DNA from: Rhyacophila brunnea
Lineage: Eukaryota; Arthropoda; Insecta; Trichoptera; Rhyacophilidae
Length of the DNA stretch: 64,000 bases
Direction of reading: 5' to 3'
Assembly: GCA_022495005.1 (NCBI GenBank)
Contig: JAGYXB010001046.1
Span: forward strand, 124,001 to 188,000
Part shown: piece after piece, positions 1 to 10,967 of the stretch
How the letters are laid out: each line of letters begins with the position of its first letter
Numbering within the stretch: the stretch's first letter is position 1
Program-made: the position numbers and the translations under genes
The notes under the pieces: generated by a model
Database searches by the model: none
What the model was told of the DNA's origin: nothing
What the model saw: the letters and a program-made list of their open reading frames with translations, nothing else

Positions 1-902
1 ATATTATTGGTTAATTTAATAAAACGCAAATTTTTTAGTGCTTCATCAACTTCCGCCTCAGAGAGACAATTCTAAAGTTGATAATGTCTTTCTGAAGCAG
101 ACGAAACCGGTCCAGATTTATTAAAAAGTAAAAGTAAAATAAGTACTTATAATTTTCAGATTTATTAAATCAATAATACAATGCAGTTCCACCATTTATT
201 GACAGTTAACACATTAAAAGAAATTCCAATATGTAATTGACATAATTCATTATTTTTAAATTGTTTTCCCTTGTCAGCTAGACACGACACTGCGCCTTCA
301 AGAATACATGTCGCTCTGAAATCTCTTAGCATAATAATTCCAAGCCATAACAACATGTCGTAGGTCTCCAGTGTGCACTTTATAGATAGATGGTATTAAA
401 CTACCTTCCAGGAAGCCAGAATCTATTTTGCTGGAAGCAGAAAGGAAGGAAGGTTGAAGTTTTTTCTCGAAACCAAGTAAAGCTACCTCCAGCCTTCTCG
501 GTACCCAGTTTTTTTGTTGCCACGTGCATTCTCCAAACACTATGAATCGAGCGGGCTTAAGGGTGTACCTGTGGGCATTTAGTGCTCCGCTCTTTGGGTA
601 CCACTGTAGGACGCCATTTGTCCAGCGGTTGTCCACTCACTGACAAGACATCTCTAGTCTATTTCCATTTCATCTGTTTAGCGAGCTCGATCACATCGCG
701 TTTTTTTGTGTGCTTCCTTGTCCATTAGTTTTTTTTGCAATCTTTACCGTTGTGCCCAAGAAGCACCTTTTCATGTCAAGTTGCGCAAGCTATCCATTTT
801 TTAAATTTTATCTTACATTAAGAGTTCATGTTTCAGACACTTACGTGAGCGTTGGTAGCACGCATGGGTTGAACACTTTACGCAGACACAATGTGAGAGA
901 AT
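1..902. other. No supported gene
   Basis: I see no recognisable gene or repeat. A minus-strand open frame of 112 codons runs over 298-636, but I recognise no domain and see no convincing splice context, so it is not called. The stretch lies downstream of the minus-strand finger gene of unit 1. Confidence 0.4.
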
Positions 903-1021
903 GCTAAAAGTACCACCTGCATAATATGAATAATATTTTTTTTAAAAGGTTATTCACCAACATGTCTCGATTCATGTTTTATAAGATGACGAAGTTGCAA
1001 GCATCTATATGAACATACATT
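903..1021 (-). pseudogene. Eroded zinc-finger tail downstream of G1m
   Basis: Reading on past the G1m stop in the same frame gives a further finger-like unit. It still has the CSYRC core, the leucine and spaced histidines (LRHLIKHESRH), then a linker VGE and another stop. The first zinc cysteine codon of this unit is TGA instead of TGC, and that is the stop ending G1m. The array was therefore once longer. Confidence 0.7.
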
Positions 1022-1729
1022 TCATTTATAAGGTTTTTCACCAGTATGTGTCATTTTATGTGTTTTAAGATAACTAGATTCCGAGCATCTATATGAACAT
1101 ACATTGCATTTATAAGGTTTTTCACCGGTATGTTTAATTTTATGTTTTTTTAGACTACCAGATGTTGAGGATCTATATGGACATTCATTGCATTTATAAG
1201 GTTTTTCACCAGTATGGGTCATTATATGGTTTTTAAGATTACTAGATGTCGTACATATAAGTGAACATAGTTTGCATTTATAAGGTTTTTCATTAGTATG
1301 TGTCATTTTATGTCTTTTAAGATGACAAGATGTCGAGCATCTATATGAGCATACATTGCATTTATGAGGTTTTTCACCAGTAATTGTCTTTGAATGTACT
1401 TTGACATTACTATGCTGCGAGACTAATACGCTCTGATTTTGATCAGGAATCACGTCCATGTGCACCATTTTGTGAGTTTTTAGAGCATTTCCGCATCCGA
1501 AAACTGTGTTACAAATGCAGCAAATCAAATTACGCGAGAAATGGTTTACTCTTTTAAGAATAAGTCGAATTTCCTTCGGAGCACTTCGTTCTAAGATTTT
1601 TTGTTTAATGCTATTATCATCTATCGTCATTTCTGAATACTGTATCGTTCTATCCTGGATGCCATCGTCTGAAGATTGTTGACTTTCATCTCTATCGTGA
1701 TGCCTCGTGAAAAATCCCTTGGTAGAAAC
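1022..1729 (-). CDS. G1m terminal exon: C2H2 zinc-finger array
   Basis: Last exon of the minus-strand gene of unit 1; a likely nuclear DNA-binding protein. The exon begins right after a TTTTCTAG acceptor, reads VSTKGFF from phase 0, and meets the conserved SEMTIDDNSIK segment about 30 codons in. A basic segment (PKEIRLILKR) leads into an isolated finger (LICCIC...HKMVH), followed by four linked fingers with TGEKPYK linkers. Most fingers have Cys at the usual core Phe position, with Tyr two residues before it. The frame stops at a TGA where the next finger's first cysteine should be, so the array is truncated. The initiator lies in an upstream exon; internal Met codons are probably not starts. 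The matching exon of unit 2 starts with nearly the same peptide. Loss of exon A upstream makes it unclear whether this copy is still expressed. Confidence 0.85.
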   Translation of the reverse strand, partial: VSTKGFFTRHHDRDESQQSSDDGIQDRTIQYSEMTIDDNSIKQKILERSAPKEIRLILKRVNHFSRNLICCICNTVFGCGNALKTHKMVHMDVIPDQNQSVLVSQHSNVKVHSKTITGEKPHKCNVCSYRCSTSCHLKRHKMTHTNEKPYKCKLCSLICTTSSNLKNHIMTHTGEKPYKCNECPYRSSTSGSLKKHKIKHTGEKPYKCNVCSYRCSESSYLKTHKMTHTGEKPYK

Positions 1730-2985
1730 CTAGAAAAATCCTAATAATCGATATCAATATTATCAATTATGAGTTATAATATTCAATTTGTTTTTTTTAC
1801 GCTTTTGTTTTTCAGCACTTTCAGACATTATTAAAGAGCGAAGTGAGAGTGAAATATTGTTACGGAAAGATCCATAAGTGGGTCAAAATAATGCACTTAT
1901 ATGTATGTATACATCATCTTCGAGAACAATAATTATATTTTGTTCTATTCTAGTGTGTCGTTGGAGAGTGTGCACAGTGCCTGCCATGCTGAAAGGCAAA
2001 GCTAGAAAATTATATTCAAAATTCATCAAGCAAACTCGATCATTGACAGTATTTTAATATTCCATACATCAGAATTCCACAGGTTTTAATAGATTATTAC
2101 AACAGGTACTATTCCGTATGGGAGAAAATAATTCCCAGTAGAAACCTTTACTGTTGCTTTCAATATATCGTGAATTTGGAACATGATTATTAAAAATATT
2201 ATCACTATTATTAATGTGCAAATAAATTAATAACGTTTGGCTTGCCCACTTTTGCGGCACACTTCGCTTTTGTCTATTAATTATTGGTTGTCTATAAAAA
2301 AGAGTTATTTTAACACAAATTTCCATTACCTTTTATTTGTCTAGTCTGCAACAGATTAAGGTAGGAGGTAAAATCACTTATCCACACTAAAAATATACGC
2401 TGCATGCAAGCATGCAATAACATTAACCTTGTACGAAAAAGAAAGGACATGTTTATTAATAAAAAATTGCATTTAGCGATGACGCTCATTTTTGCTTAAC
2501 GGGTGTGTTAATAAGGAAAATTTCCTACACGGAAAAATACCAATCCAGAAGACTTCCCATAATTCATTACATCCACAAAAATGCATCATTTGGTGCGGTT
2601 TACACGCTGGCGGCATCGCCGCACAATTTTTCAAAAATGGCGCCAAAGCTCACGTTTAGGTCAATGGATATCCTTGTCGAGCCATGATTATTAATTGGTT
2701 TTAAATATGGAATCATTCGAAAGAACAGTGATTTTAACAGGAAGTGCCATACAGCTACCGCAACCATCGCTTTATTTGAATCAAGATTTGGAGATTAATT
2801 GATTTTGAGAAATGGATTCGTAAAGTCACTGTTTTATCCTGATAAACTAGCAGCATTTAAGGCCTTATAACCCAACATTTCCCGTACAATACGACCAGCA
2901 GTGCTTTAACAAAAGTAATCCGAACTGGGCGCCCAGAATTTGACGTCGGCCTATCGGAGAAAGCCGCATTTGTTTTTAAACATAC
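1730..2985 (-). other. G1m last intron
   Basis: Intron between exon D and the finger exon. About 1920-2090 resembles 37450-37800 in unit 2, with shared words such as the GTGTGTC...GAGTGTGCA stretch and the ATTCATCAAGC..CTCGATC stretch. About 2485-2840 matches 54370-54800 of unit 3. This supports common descent of the units. A short SINE tail fragment lies at 2423-2466. No exon is seen. Confidence 0.6.
2423..2466 (+). repeat. SINE 3' tail fragment
   Basis: The words AACCTTGTACGAAAAAG and GTTTATTAATAA match the 3' part of the tRNA-like repeat at 38484-38690. Only the tail is present. Confidence 0.5.
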
Positions 2986-3138
2986 CTGGTCTAATGGCTT
3001 GTATTGAAGATTAGAGCAGCCAGGTTCAGTTAATTTATCATTGATTTGTTGAATTGTATTCTCAACTAATTCTTCTTTGATGATGGCTGCCTCATCATTA
3101 TTCTCATACTTAATATTCATCAGACCGTTTTCGCGCTT
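2986..3138 (-). CDS. G1m exon D (acidic, two IKxE motifs)
   Basis: Internal exon of 51 codons between a TTTCAG acceptor and a CAG|GTATGT donor, phase 0 at both ends. It reads KRENGLMNIKYE at the start and ends CSNLQYKPLDQ. The peptide is acidic and contains NIKYE and IIKEE, both fitting the psi-K-x-E SUMO-conjugation consensus. The copy in unit 3 at 55044-55196 has the same length and splice phases, with conservative changes. No known domain is recognised; I infer a disordered regulatory segment. It may be optional, because I find no counterpart in unit 2. Confidence 0.75.
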
Positions 3139-3703
3139 CTGAAATTAACATTATAAATATTAAGTAACAGTATCATCATTACGATAAGCCAGAGAAGGTC
3201 TCCCAGAGCTCTTTCTTCAATAATTGGTCGCCAATATTTGACTTTATTTGGCAGGTGAATGTATAATCACCGAACGACATTCCAATGTTATGGGCAATCC
3301 GACAAAAGAGTGCACACTCTTTCGATTATACTTATTTGTTTTAGTTGAATTAGTAGAACATTTCACAGATGGCTTTAAAATTCATTATTTGTTTGCCTAT
3401 ACCAAACCATAACTAATAAAAAATATTCTTCAATCTATAAAATATCCAAAGATCTGTATGATTAATATGGTCACCATAATCTAATGAAAACAAATAAGTA
3501 TGACTGACAAAGTTTTGTGTGTACTATTTATGTTGCATATAAGCAGCCTATGTACACTCTTCGCCACTGGATAATACCTATTATGATTACAAATAAAAAT
3601 ATCCAAAGAAGTATATTATTCATATACGTTTCAGATGACAATATATAATACATTATATACCGAACAACAATAATCAAATGAGCATGTATATTATATGAGT
3701 TAC
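3139..3703 (-). other. G1m intron C-D
   Basis: AT-rich intron, alignable by eye to 55197-55851 in unit 3. I see no other feature. Confidence 0.6.
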
Positions 3704-4051
3704 CTGTGAATCACTTGCAAACGTCGACGCATCAAACTTTTCATACAAGTGACTGCTTTGGTCGCATGGAAAAGCCACTTCATCGAAAGTCAGCGACGCA
3801 TCGTGCATACGTTTATGGTACTTCAAAATGAGCGCAGATGAAAAAAAATTACAACACACGTTGCAAACAAAATTTCTAACGAAAAATGAAGCTCTGTTCA
3901 GCCTCAGACGGACTTCTTTCGCAGAAGCAATCGCTATTTCCTTTTTGATGACCATTTCTTGCACTTCAAATTCACCAAACGACTGTGCAGATTGTCTCTC
4001 AAAGATATCAGGTGCAATCATACACTCCATGTCGCGGTTTACGAGCGGAGT
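3704..4051 (-). CDS. G1m exon C: alternative isolated-finger exon
   Basis: Internal exon of 116 codons from a TTGACAG acceptor to a CAG|GTAAC donor, phase 0-0. It begins TPLVNRDMECM, then has EMVIKKE (psi-K-x-E) and the segment AKEVRLRLNR, followed by one degenerate C2H2 finger (FVCNVC...HKRMH). An acidic and serine-rich tail ends FASDSQ. The basic segment plus isolated finger is homologous to the start of the finger exons themselves (PKEIRLILKR...LICCIC). This exon is therefore a second copy of the N-terminal module without an array. If retained, the protein would carry the module twice; if it were a terminal exon, it would encode a short isoform. A Met 7 codons in could be an alternative start. 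Confidence 0.75.
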
Positions 4052-6192
4052 CTGTCAAGAAATAAAATACAAACATAAATCAATCAATAAGCATTTATAA
4101 GTACTAACAATGTAAAAAATCAACCAACATAAAGAATGCAAAGTTTCTAGACTATGACCACCTAGAAGGGCAATTTTTGGACAAAGCAGTATCGAAGTCA
4201 TTGTAAGAGAAAGTGATTAGAATTTATTAGAAATTTAATTTCTAATTAGATTTTGACAAACGCGTCTGAAAGTGGCGGAGGCTTTTGAGCTTCATAAGCT
4301 TCGACGGTTGAGGCGCTCATTTTGACAGATTAAATGTCGGAACGTAACGTTGAAAGGCTTTTTATTTATTGTTTTTTTTCATTTACATATTACCGTTGGA
4401 AGTGTTGTTTTGTATTTAAATTCTCAATTACGTATTTATTGTGTTTTGTTATACAGAAACATAGGTACATATTTTATTAATATTAGGTTTGTAAAATACA
4501 TCAGAAGTTCCGTTCACATTCTCGTAGGTACTGATTATTGTAATAACACTATTATGAGGTAAATATTGAAGTAAGTAGCTTCTTTAAGGATTAATTATCT
4601 AGGTACAACAATCAATCGTTTTATGAATTCAGCGATAACTAATAAGTACTGATAAAATAATATGGTAATGTCATTGCCACATTTTAGGTTATCTTACACG
4701 TACCCAAAATGGAAGAGATTCACGCTGAAATTTTGTTGTTAAGATTTGGTAACCGGACGGATCCATTCAAAATGATAGACGAGGCGTTTGTGAAACGATT
4801 CCGGTTATCGAAACCATTGGCAGATATATTCATTGACAGGTTGGAAAATCTAATATCAACCCCAACTAGCTGTCATGTGAGCATAGACAAAAATATAATG
4901 CAAACTCGTACTCGACCATAAATAGTGTCCATTCTGTATTTTTGTTGCATTATTGGACACCGTTCGAAGCACTATACCTCCTTTGAAGATACTGTTGCGT
5001 TTTGCTTCTTGTTTGCGTACCGCTGCGTTAGAGTCTTCACAATTGAATAGGCACGTCAATGAGGTTTGATTTTATCGCTGCGCTCATGGAGACACTCTTT
5101 TAAGCCCGGTTTGGATCAGGCGAGTAGTTTAGTCGAACGTGTACGAACAGACAAATTGAGTCGAGTACTTTAGTACAATAATTTAGTCAAGTCAATGTAA
5201 TTTCTCAGTCGAGTAGCGACCCCCACCACTTCTCACTGAATACCAAACAGGTGAGGGTATCGAATCGAACTCTATGCATAGATAATTTGGGTGGAATCAT
5301 GGGACAATAAGACCAAAAACGATTTATTGTTCGCATATGGTTACTAATGCATAATAGGTATCGGTTACTACGCAATAATATATATAAAAAAATATTATAA
5401 TGTTCATAGGTAACGCAATATTATGTTGAGAAAATGACATAGGTACGGAATATAATAAATGACTATCATTTTTAGGTTAGGTCCTGTCTTATAACTTCAT
5501 TACTTGGACAGATCGTGAGAAGTGGTTTAACGTTTCAGACCAAACCATTTTTGACGGTCAGAAAATGGTTTGAAGTTTGCTGATACAGTGAACTAAACGT
5601 TAAATCTAAAACTACCTATACCGGCTTACTTATAATGCATGCGCAGTGCGCCAGTTTTGACCTGTCAACCTGTTTAGCTGGAACGCCTCAATTTATGTTA
5701 TCATGCAGCATGGTAGATAATTAAGTAAAATTTGAGGCTTACAACATTAATTTGTTACATAAAATTTGACAATAGAATTGGTCTATTTCCACCTCATTTC
5801 ACGTAGATATTGCTTCCGTTTATTGTATTTTAAGGCTTACCTTGTATTACCTACTTACCAAAAAAGGACTCACGGGCGATTAATTTCATTTATTCACCAT
5901 ACAGTTTATCACAATTTTAGATAATCGCATTAATTATTGCTTTACATTCGAATGATTGCAAAGTATAAAAATCATCATAAATAAATGCTCATGGTTTGAC
6001 GAAAGATTTATAAACCTACACATAAATTGTTTTAAAATATCAGTGTTAGCTAAAACCACTAAATGAAACAAGTTGGAGCGAATTAATAATGGTGAAATGG
6101 GTTTCAAAGATGCATTGCAAATTCAAACCTTCAATATAAGACGGCATCAAGGGAAGGAAACGGCACATATACATACGTACAATTGAACGTAC
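4052..6192 (-). other. G1m intron B-C with transposon remnants
   Basis: Intron of about 2.1 kb that aligns along its length to 56212-58008 in unit 3. It holds a Harbinger-like reading-frame fragment (4709-4921) and a repeat-like segment at about 5100-5640. That segment begins TAAGCCCGGTTTGGATCAGG and shares stretches with 16960-17290. No host exon is seen. Confidence 0.55.
4709..4921 (+). pseudogene. PIF/Harbinger nuclease N-terminal fragment
   Basis: An open frame of 70 codons resembles the start of HARBI1/Harbinger nucleases, with an acidic MIDEAFVKRFRLSK motif followed by a predicted helix (ADIFIDRLENLI). Family members are about 350 residues, so the DDE catalytic core is absent. A more decayed copy with frame breaks lies at about 56813-57010 in unit 3, so the insertion predates the unit duplication. 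Known of the family: the FRLSK segment precedes the nuclease fold. The identification rests on that motif alone. Confidence 0.5.
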
Positions 6193-6351
6193 CTGATGTA
6201 TTGGCCTGTAATCTGAATTCCAACAACCCGGTTGATTGTATTCATCATCATATAATGGGTGTGTTATATCTTCAATAATCTCGCGCTTGACGACAGCTGG
6301 TTGATCATCTGTCTCAGATTTTATATTAGAGAGGTCCGCCATATTAATGTA
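6193..6351 (-). CDS. G1m exon B (possible new start exon)
   Basis: Exon of 53 codons with acceptor TTTTTTCAG and donor CAG|GTACGT, phase 0-0. It reads YINMADLSNIKSETD, then VVKREIIEDITHPLYDD, and ends YRPIHQ. IKSE and VKRE fit the psi-K-x-E consensus. Orthologous exons occur in all the other genes of the window. Exon A of this gene is broken by an insertion and lacks its ATG, so the in-frame Met at codon 4 (MADLSN) is a candidate rescue start. That is inference; no promoter evidence is visible near it. Confidence 0.75.
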
Positions 6352-7845
6352 CTGAAAAAAGCATTATTACATTTTGTAAACACGGTGAAAACAGTTTCGG
6401 GTCACGTAATCACCAGGTAACTGACAAGGCCAGAAAATGTTTGCCTTCAGCTGACATTCTTTTCGAAAAATTTGTGACGTCACAACTTTTCGGTCCGACC
6501 ATAAATGTCGATTTTTGTTTGAATTTATGCGGCCTACCTCTAAACAAAGCTATAATAATGAACGTGTAATGAGTCCCATAGTACAGTCTGAGCAGCTCAC
6601 TGCCACTCAGAGTGAACTATGGATGATTTCTTTCAGATAGACCAATCTTGATTTAAAATTTTAAATTTTTGAGTGGGGTAGTATAATCCGCAGAGGGAGG
6701 TCGTGTTGGTTCCTCTGCGGACGAAATGTTGAAAATATTCACTCGGGAAGAAAGCCGAGATTTAACTGCGTAAATAGTGTGCAATTAATGCATTTATTAG
6801 TTTTCCGTGAGAAAGCCCTTGCTACGAATTGAGTTCGAGAGGCATTTAAAGTGTAACGAAATTGTAATTATTTCGATTATTCCGCGTTTGATATAAACAA
6901 TTGCATCACTTTACGATGACATCATTCATCATCAGCCGCGTATGACAACCGGTTTACAGTACCCTTACGAGGATTTAAGTACTAAAATCAATAACCCTCA
7001 ATCTAGAGGACGTTGACTCTCACCTCATGAATATGTGTGACGTGTGTAATTAAATAAATAAATATTAAAATAAATACGTATACAATAAATTAAGTAACTA
7101 AAATAAGTTATAAAATAAGTAAGTAATTATTTGAAGCTAAAATAAATTGTGTAATTTTTAATAAACATTTAAATATAATAAATCTATTTACTGAAATTAA
7201 TTTAAATAAACAATTAAATCAGTATTATCGAAGAAGTTTTTTTTATTTAAAAAAAATAACCCGCGATGTATTCTACGGAAAACATCTGATTCAAAGACAA
7301 GTGACAGGAGATCAGCTGTCATTGGTGATTACGTAAATATTTACGAAAGTAAATTTGATTTGAAGGTCAATTAGATAATTAATGACCTAGACGTCAACCT
7401 ACTACTAGGTGACGATTCTTAAACAATAAAAAGTTAAATAATATTGTCACAGTGCATTCATATAGTGTCGGACAAGACCTTTAGGTGACCACCCTCTCCC
7501 AAATAAGACTGAGCTAGCTAAGCAAAGGTTCTCAATCGGTCTAAGGGCAGGACCGGTTGAAGATTAAGTGCATTTGAGATTATTCCGGGACCCGGGTGTA
7601 CGTCATAACATTGTATAATATTTATATTTAACATGAATTAGTAGATAAATTAACCTAACCTATAATATCACAGATGTATCGTAGCTGTGAAATTGTATAC
7701 ACGTGTAATTTTTTTAAACAAAGTTTAATATCACTTTATGTTCCTACATAGTTGGTAAAAAAAGCCACCGTTTATAATATTAAACCAATCATTGTTATTC
7801 TTAATCGAATGTTATTGTAAAATAATTTAGTTTCTAAAAACTAAC
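6352..7845 (-). other. G1m intron A-B with a private insertion
   Basis: Both ends align to 58156-58448 in unit 3. Roughly 6385-7590 is absent there, so unit 1 carries about 1.2 kb of extra sequence. It includes AT-rich stretches at 7040-7250. I cannot define clear terminal repeats or a coding frame in it. Confidence 0.5.
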
Positions 7846-7898
7846 CTCGAAATTGCAACTTGAAACGTCCGCATTCTCTTGCGTTACATGAATGCGAG
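7846..7898 (-). pseudogene. G1m exon A remnant (3' part)
   Basis: The end of exon A is still readable: RIHVTQENADVSSCNFE followed by GAG|GTTAGT. This is nearly identical to exon A of G3m and G1p. The reading is cut at 7898 by the 5.08 kb element. Only a few bases of exon A resume at 12992 (GGTC), and the part carrying the ATG is deleted relative to unit 3. This first exon cannot work as it stands. Confidence 0.8.
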
Positions 7899-7923
7899 CA
7901 TAGACTAATATACTTTTATAGAT

Positions 7924-8304
7924 CCGCCACTCAGGGTTACCAACTGGTTCAAAGTTGTCTCTCTCTAAAGTAATATTCTGTCTCTCTCTCTAACAACTTG
8001 GTGTAGCTGGCGGGCTTTTTTTAAAATAATCTGTTGCATTGTAATATGGTAATAAAAAGTAAAAAATTGAATAAGTATTATTTTTATTGCAGAAATATAA
8101 ATGTACAACAAAAAATAATATTACATAGCATGATAAATTAATAATATTCCAGACATGGTATATAATATCACATATTACATTATCACAAAACCATGAAAAA
8201 TATAAATTTTATCAAATACAATGAAATTGTGAATTACATTAGGATTTTACATATTTCAATTAATTCAAAAAACTGATTATTGTTCTCTGATCAACAGCAT
8301 TTAA
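7924..8304 (+). repeat. Left terminal inverted repeat
   Basis: Inverted counterpart of 12546-12975. Shared landmarks include CCACTCA, ACTGGTTCAAAGTTG, a CTCTCTCT tract, the GCGGGCTTTT motif, and an ATTGTTCTCTGATCAACAGC boundary. Confidence 0.85.
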
Positions 8305-9865
8305 TGATCATAATTCAATTAGGATTTAGTCGTCAGAATCCCAATTTCAACAGTTGAATAATGATTATACAGACATAATAATTATACAGCTGGTTGGAAA
8401 TTATACAATTAATTTGGTATGTACTTAAGTATTATTAATTGCATGTTATCGTCATGAAAAGATTATATTTTAAATTCTCAGAATTAATGATTGTGTATTA
8501 GCAGAGATAAATTACTATTTTTCATTAGTTTGTTTGATTAAAACCTCAATAACTGAAAAAAACCGATTATTGAAAATGCCATGTTTAATTTATATTGCAT
8601 TTAAGGGTTTATTGGCTTAAAAAATAGCTGTATTATTTTAAATAGGAATTATAAATTAAATCATCATTTAATTACAAGATTCGTTTGTCACTCACTACGT
8701 AAATTCGATATTTTGACATTAATATGCAATGATTTGAACTGAAAAAAGCTGTAATTATTTTAAACATTTTTATTGATTAATTTGTTAATTTAGATATCAG
8801 AAAATGAGAAATTAATCAATTTTATTAAAAATTTGGATGTATGAAATTCTTATAAGGAAACGTAAAACTTGTGTTATTCTCACTGCTATATTATTTTATG
8901 CAAATCCACATATAAATAACAGAATTCTTTACGATTATCGATTACGATCGACGTTACGATTTGTTTTAACTATCTCAACTGTAAAAGCTCGACCATTTTA
9001 CTCGTCTGTTAGTCAGTAGCGAAGCATAGACAAATCGGATGATTCATTGTCCTCAGACTTTTCGCTCAACTGCGCCTGCATTAGCATAAATTAAGAAAAA
9101 GACAATTCAAAATAAATTACTGTAAATTGGTTACATATCTTTTTAGATAAATATTAGTTCTTTGCTGTACAATGTTTGTAAATAAAATGTTTCCACAAAA
9201 TGTATATAAACCCAAAAATTCTTAATTATCAACTTATTTTTAAAAGCATCTAGGTACAACTGTATTAAGAGTCGAGTTAAAATTGAGAACGTACACAAGT
9301 TTTGCAGGAGACAAAAACATCATGGTTATTATAGAAATATATACAAACATAAATGGTTATGGAGTTTAATCATCCATGGTTTAACAATGTTAGATTTTTT
9401 TATAGAATTACATCATTTGCAAGACGGGTAAATATTAACAACGGCCACTAGATGACATTGAAAGTCAATTTTCGATTAAAATGGAGTCACTTTTTTCTAG
9501 TTTCATCGACGAATATATTATACAATGAAATTTGTGAATTACGTTAAGATTTTAAATTATTTCAATTACTCCAAAAAACTGATTATTGTTCTCTGATCAA
9601 TAGCTTTTAAAAATCATAATTCAATTAGGATTTAGTCGTCATAATTCAAATTTCAACAGTTTAACAATGATGATACAGACATATTATAATAATTATACAG
9701 CCGGTTGAAAATTATATAATTAATTTGGTATGTACTTAAGTATTATTAATTGCATGTTATCGTCACGGGTTTATCGGCATAGAAAAATGGCTATATTGTT
9801 CTAAATTAAATTATAAATTAAATTATCATTTAATTACAAGATTAGTCTGTCAATCACTACGTAAA
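8218..9865. repeat. Internal direct duplication within the TIR element
   Basis: 8218-8700 and 9523-9865 are direct repeats. Both contain ACTGATTATTGTTCTCTGATCAA, TTAGGATTTAGTCGTCA and TTTGGTATGTACTTAAGTATT, and both continue to TTACAAGATT..TCACTACGTAAA. The first copy runs into the left TIR, so the inner end of the TIR has been duplicated inside the element. Confidence 0.7.
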
Positions 9866-9969
9866 CATCTAGAGCGGGTTTAGCGATTGATATATTATTA
9901 TGTATATTTATTTATCCAATCTTCAGAGGTTATTTTATAACCCAACACAAGCGTATTTGCTTTAAAATA

Positions 9970-10052
9970 TCAGAGAAAGTATTCTGCCTTGGGGGTGAGT
10001 TGATCAACACAAGGGACACCAAGACGCGCTAAGATGCAGCCATATGTTTTAT
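9970..10052 (-). CDS. Small unknown gene in the TIR element, exon 2
   Basis: After a GATGTTTCAG acceptor, joining in phase with the exon ending at 10452, the frame reads HKTYGCILARLGVPCVDQL..AEYFL and stops at TGA. AATAAATA follows about 60 bases further on, a plausible poly(A) signal. The peptide is not recognised. The joined product would be 75 residues if translation begins at the Met of the upstream exon. The compatible phases on both sides support a real splice, but no homologue is known to me. Confidence 0.45.
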
Positions 10053-10451
10053 CTGAAACATCATAAAACAATGTATTATTTACTTATAATTATTACAGTA
10101 TATGTTTTATTTTTCAGTTTTGTATAGTTAGTCATGGTAACGGCCCATTACTTATAATCAGATCAGTATAAAATGGCTGTAAAGCCAGAAGTCACATAAA
10201 AAATTGTTACCATTTAATTAATTTAAAACAAGAGCTATGATGTTTTTGAGAACACCAAATGTAATGTGTATACATTATAATTTAATTCTTATTCTTGCAA
10301 GTCGGTTCCAGTCAATTTAGCACCTTGTGAACCTACCAATTGATGTAGGTAAGTATTGATATTTTTTAGTTGTGTGGATAGGATCGATTTGTGTCAATCA
10401 GCACTAGTAATTATGTACTTCAAGGCAACTAAAAACTTAAAAATTACTCAC

Positions 10452-10596
10452 GCTTCTCTTTCTGAACAGCAGAAGTGCTAGACGTCTCCAACTGAGGCTC
10501 TTGCTGCATCGTTAGGGTTCCTGGCGATTCTGCACGTTCAGCTGAAATCGTGCAATATTCACCATCGTTAGTAATCGTTGAAGAACAGTTTACCAT
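10452..10596 (-). CDS. Small unknown gene in the TIR element, exon 1
   Basis: Frame from ATG (MVNCSSTITNDGEYC) through MQQEPQLETSS to VQKEK, ending at a GTGAGT donor in phase 1. GC content is higher than the flanks and there is no stop in the frame. The frame is also open upstream, and an acceptor-like TTAG lies just before GTATG, so this could be an internal exon. The composition (acidic, Ser/Thr-rich, a QQE motif) is reminiscent of exon A of the zinc-finger genes (YVKQENSDD), but the similarity is too weak to call. Its position inside a TIR element suggests captured host sequence. Confidence 0.45.
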
Positions 10597-10727
10597 ACCT
10601 AACAAATCGAGGAGAATTGAAATAAAGTTTGTGTCCACAGATTCATTATAACTTGTGTATACAGAATGGATCACACGAGTATATAACATTATAGCTGTGC
10701 ATGGATTTACCGGCACCAATAGTACAT

Positions 10728-10967
10728 CCACGTTGGCCGCGCGGCTTAAGCGTCAGCCTATAGTGTTGTGGGTCCCAGGTTCGAATCCTGAGTCTGACAA
10801 GTACACATTTTTTTTTCAATTTGTGTATGAGTTGGAGTATGGACCTAATAAGTTGAGCAAGTGGCTGATATCCATTTCTCGTAAAAACAACTTCTGTTAA
10901 TACAAACCTCCATCCTGTGGAGGCCCATATGATCCTATTAGGATTGGACATGGTCGAAGATAGTGTG
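10728..10967 (+). repeat. tRNA-derived SINE, family S1 (full-length copy)
   Basis: The head has a box-A-like GCGGCTTAAGCG and a perfect box B (GGTTCGAATCC). A body common to several copies follows: AAGTGGCTGATATCCATTTCTCGTA, then CTGTGGAGGCCCATATGATC and GGATTGGACATGGTCG. Other copies lie at 34539, 39310 (reverse), 51119 and 51943. It is inserted inside the TIR element. Confidence 0.8.

Noticed and set aside
298..636. Minus-strand open frame of 112 codons
   Set aside because: No recognisable domain, no splice context tied to neighbours and no copy elsewhere in the window. It may be chance.
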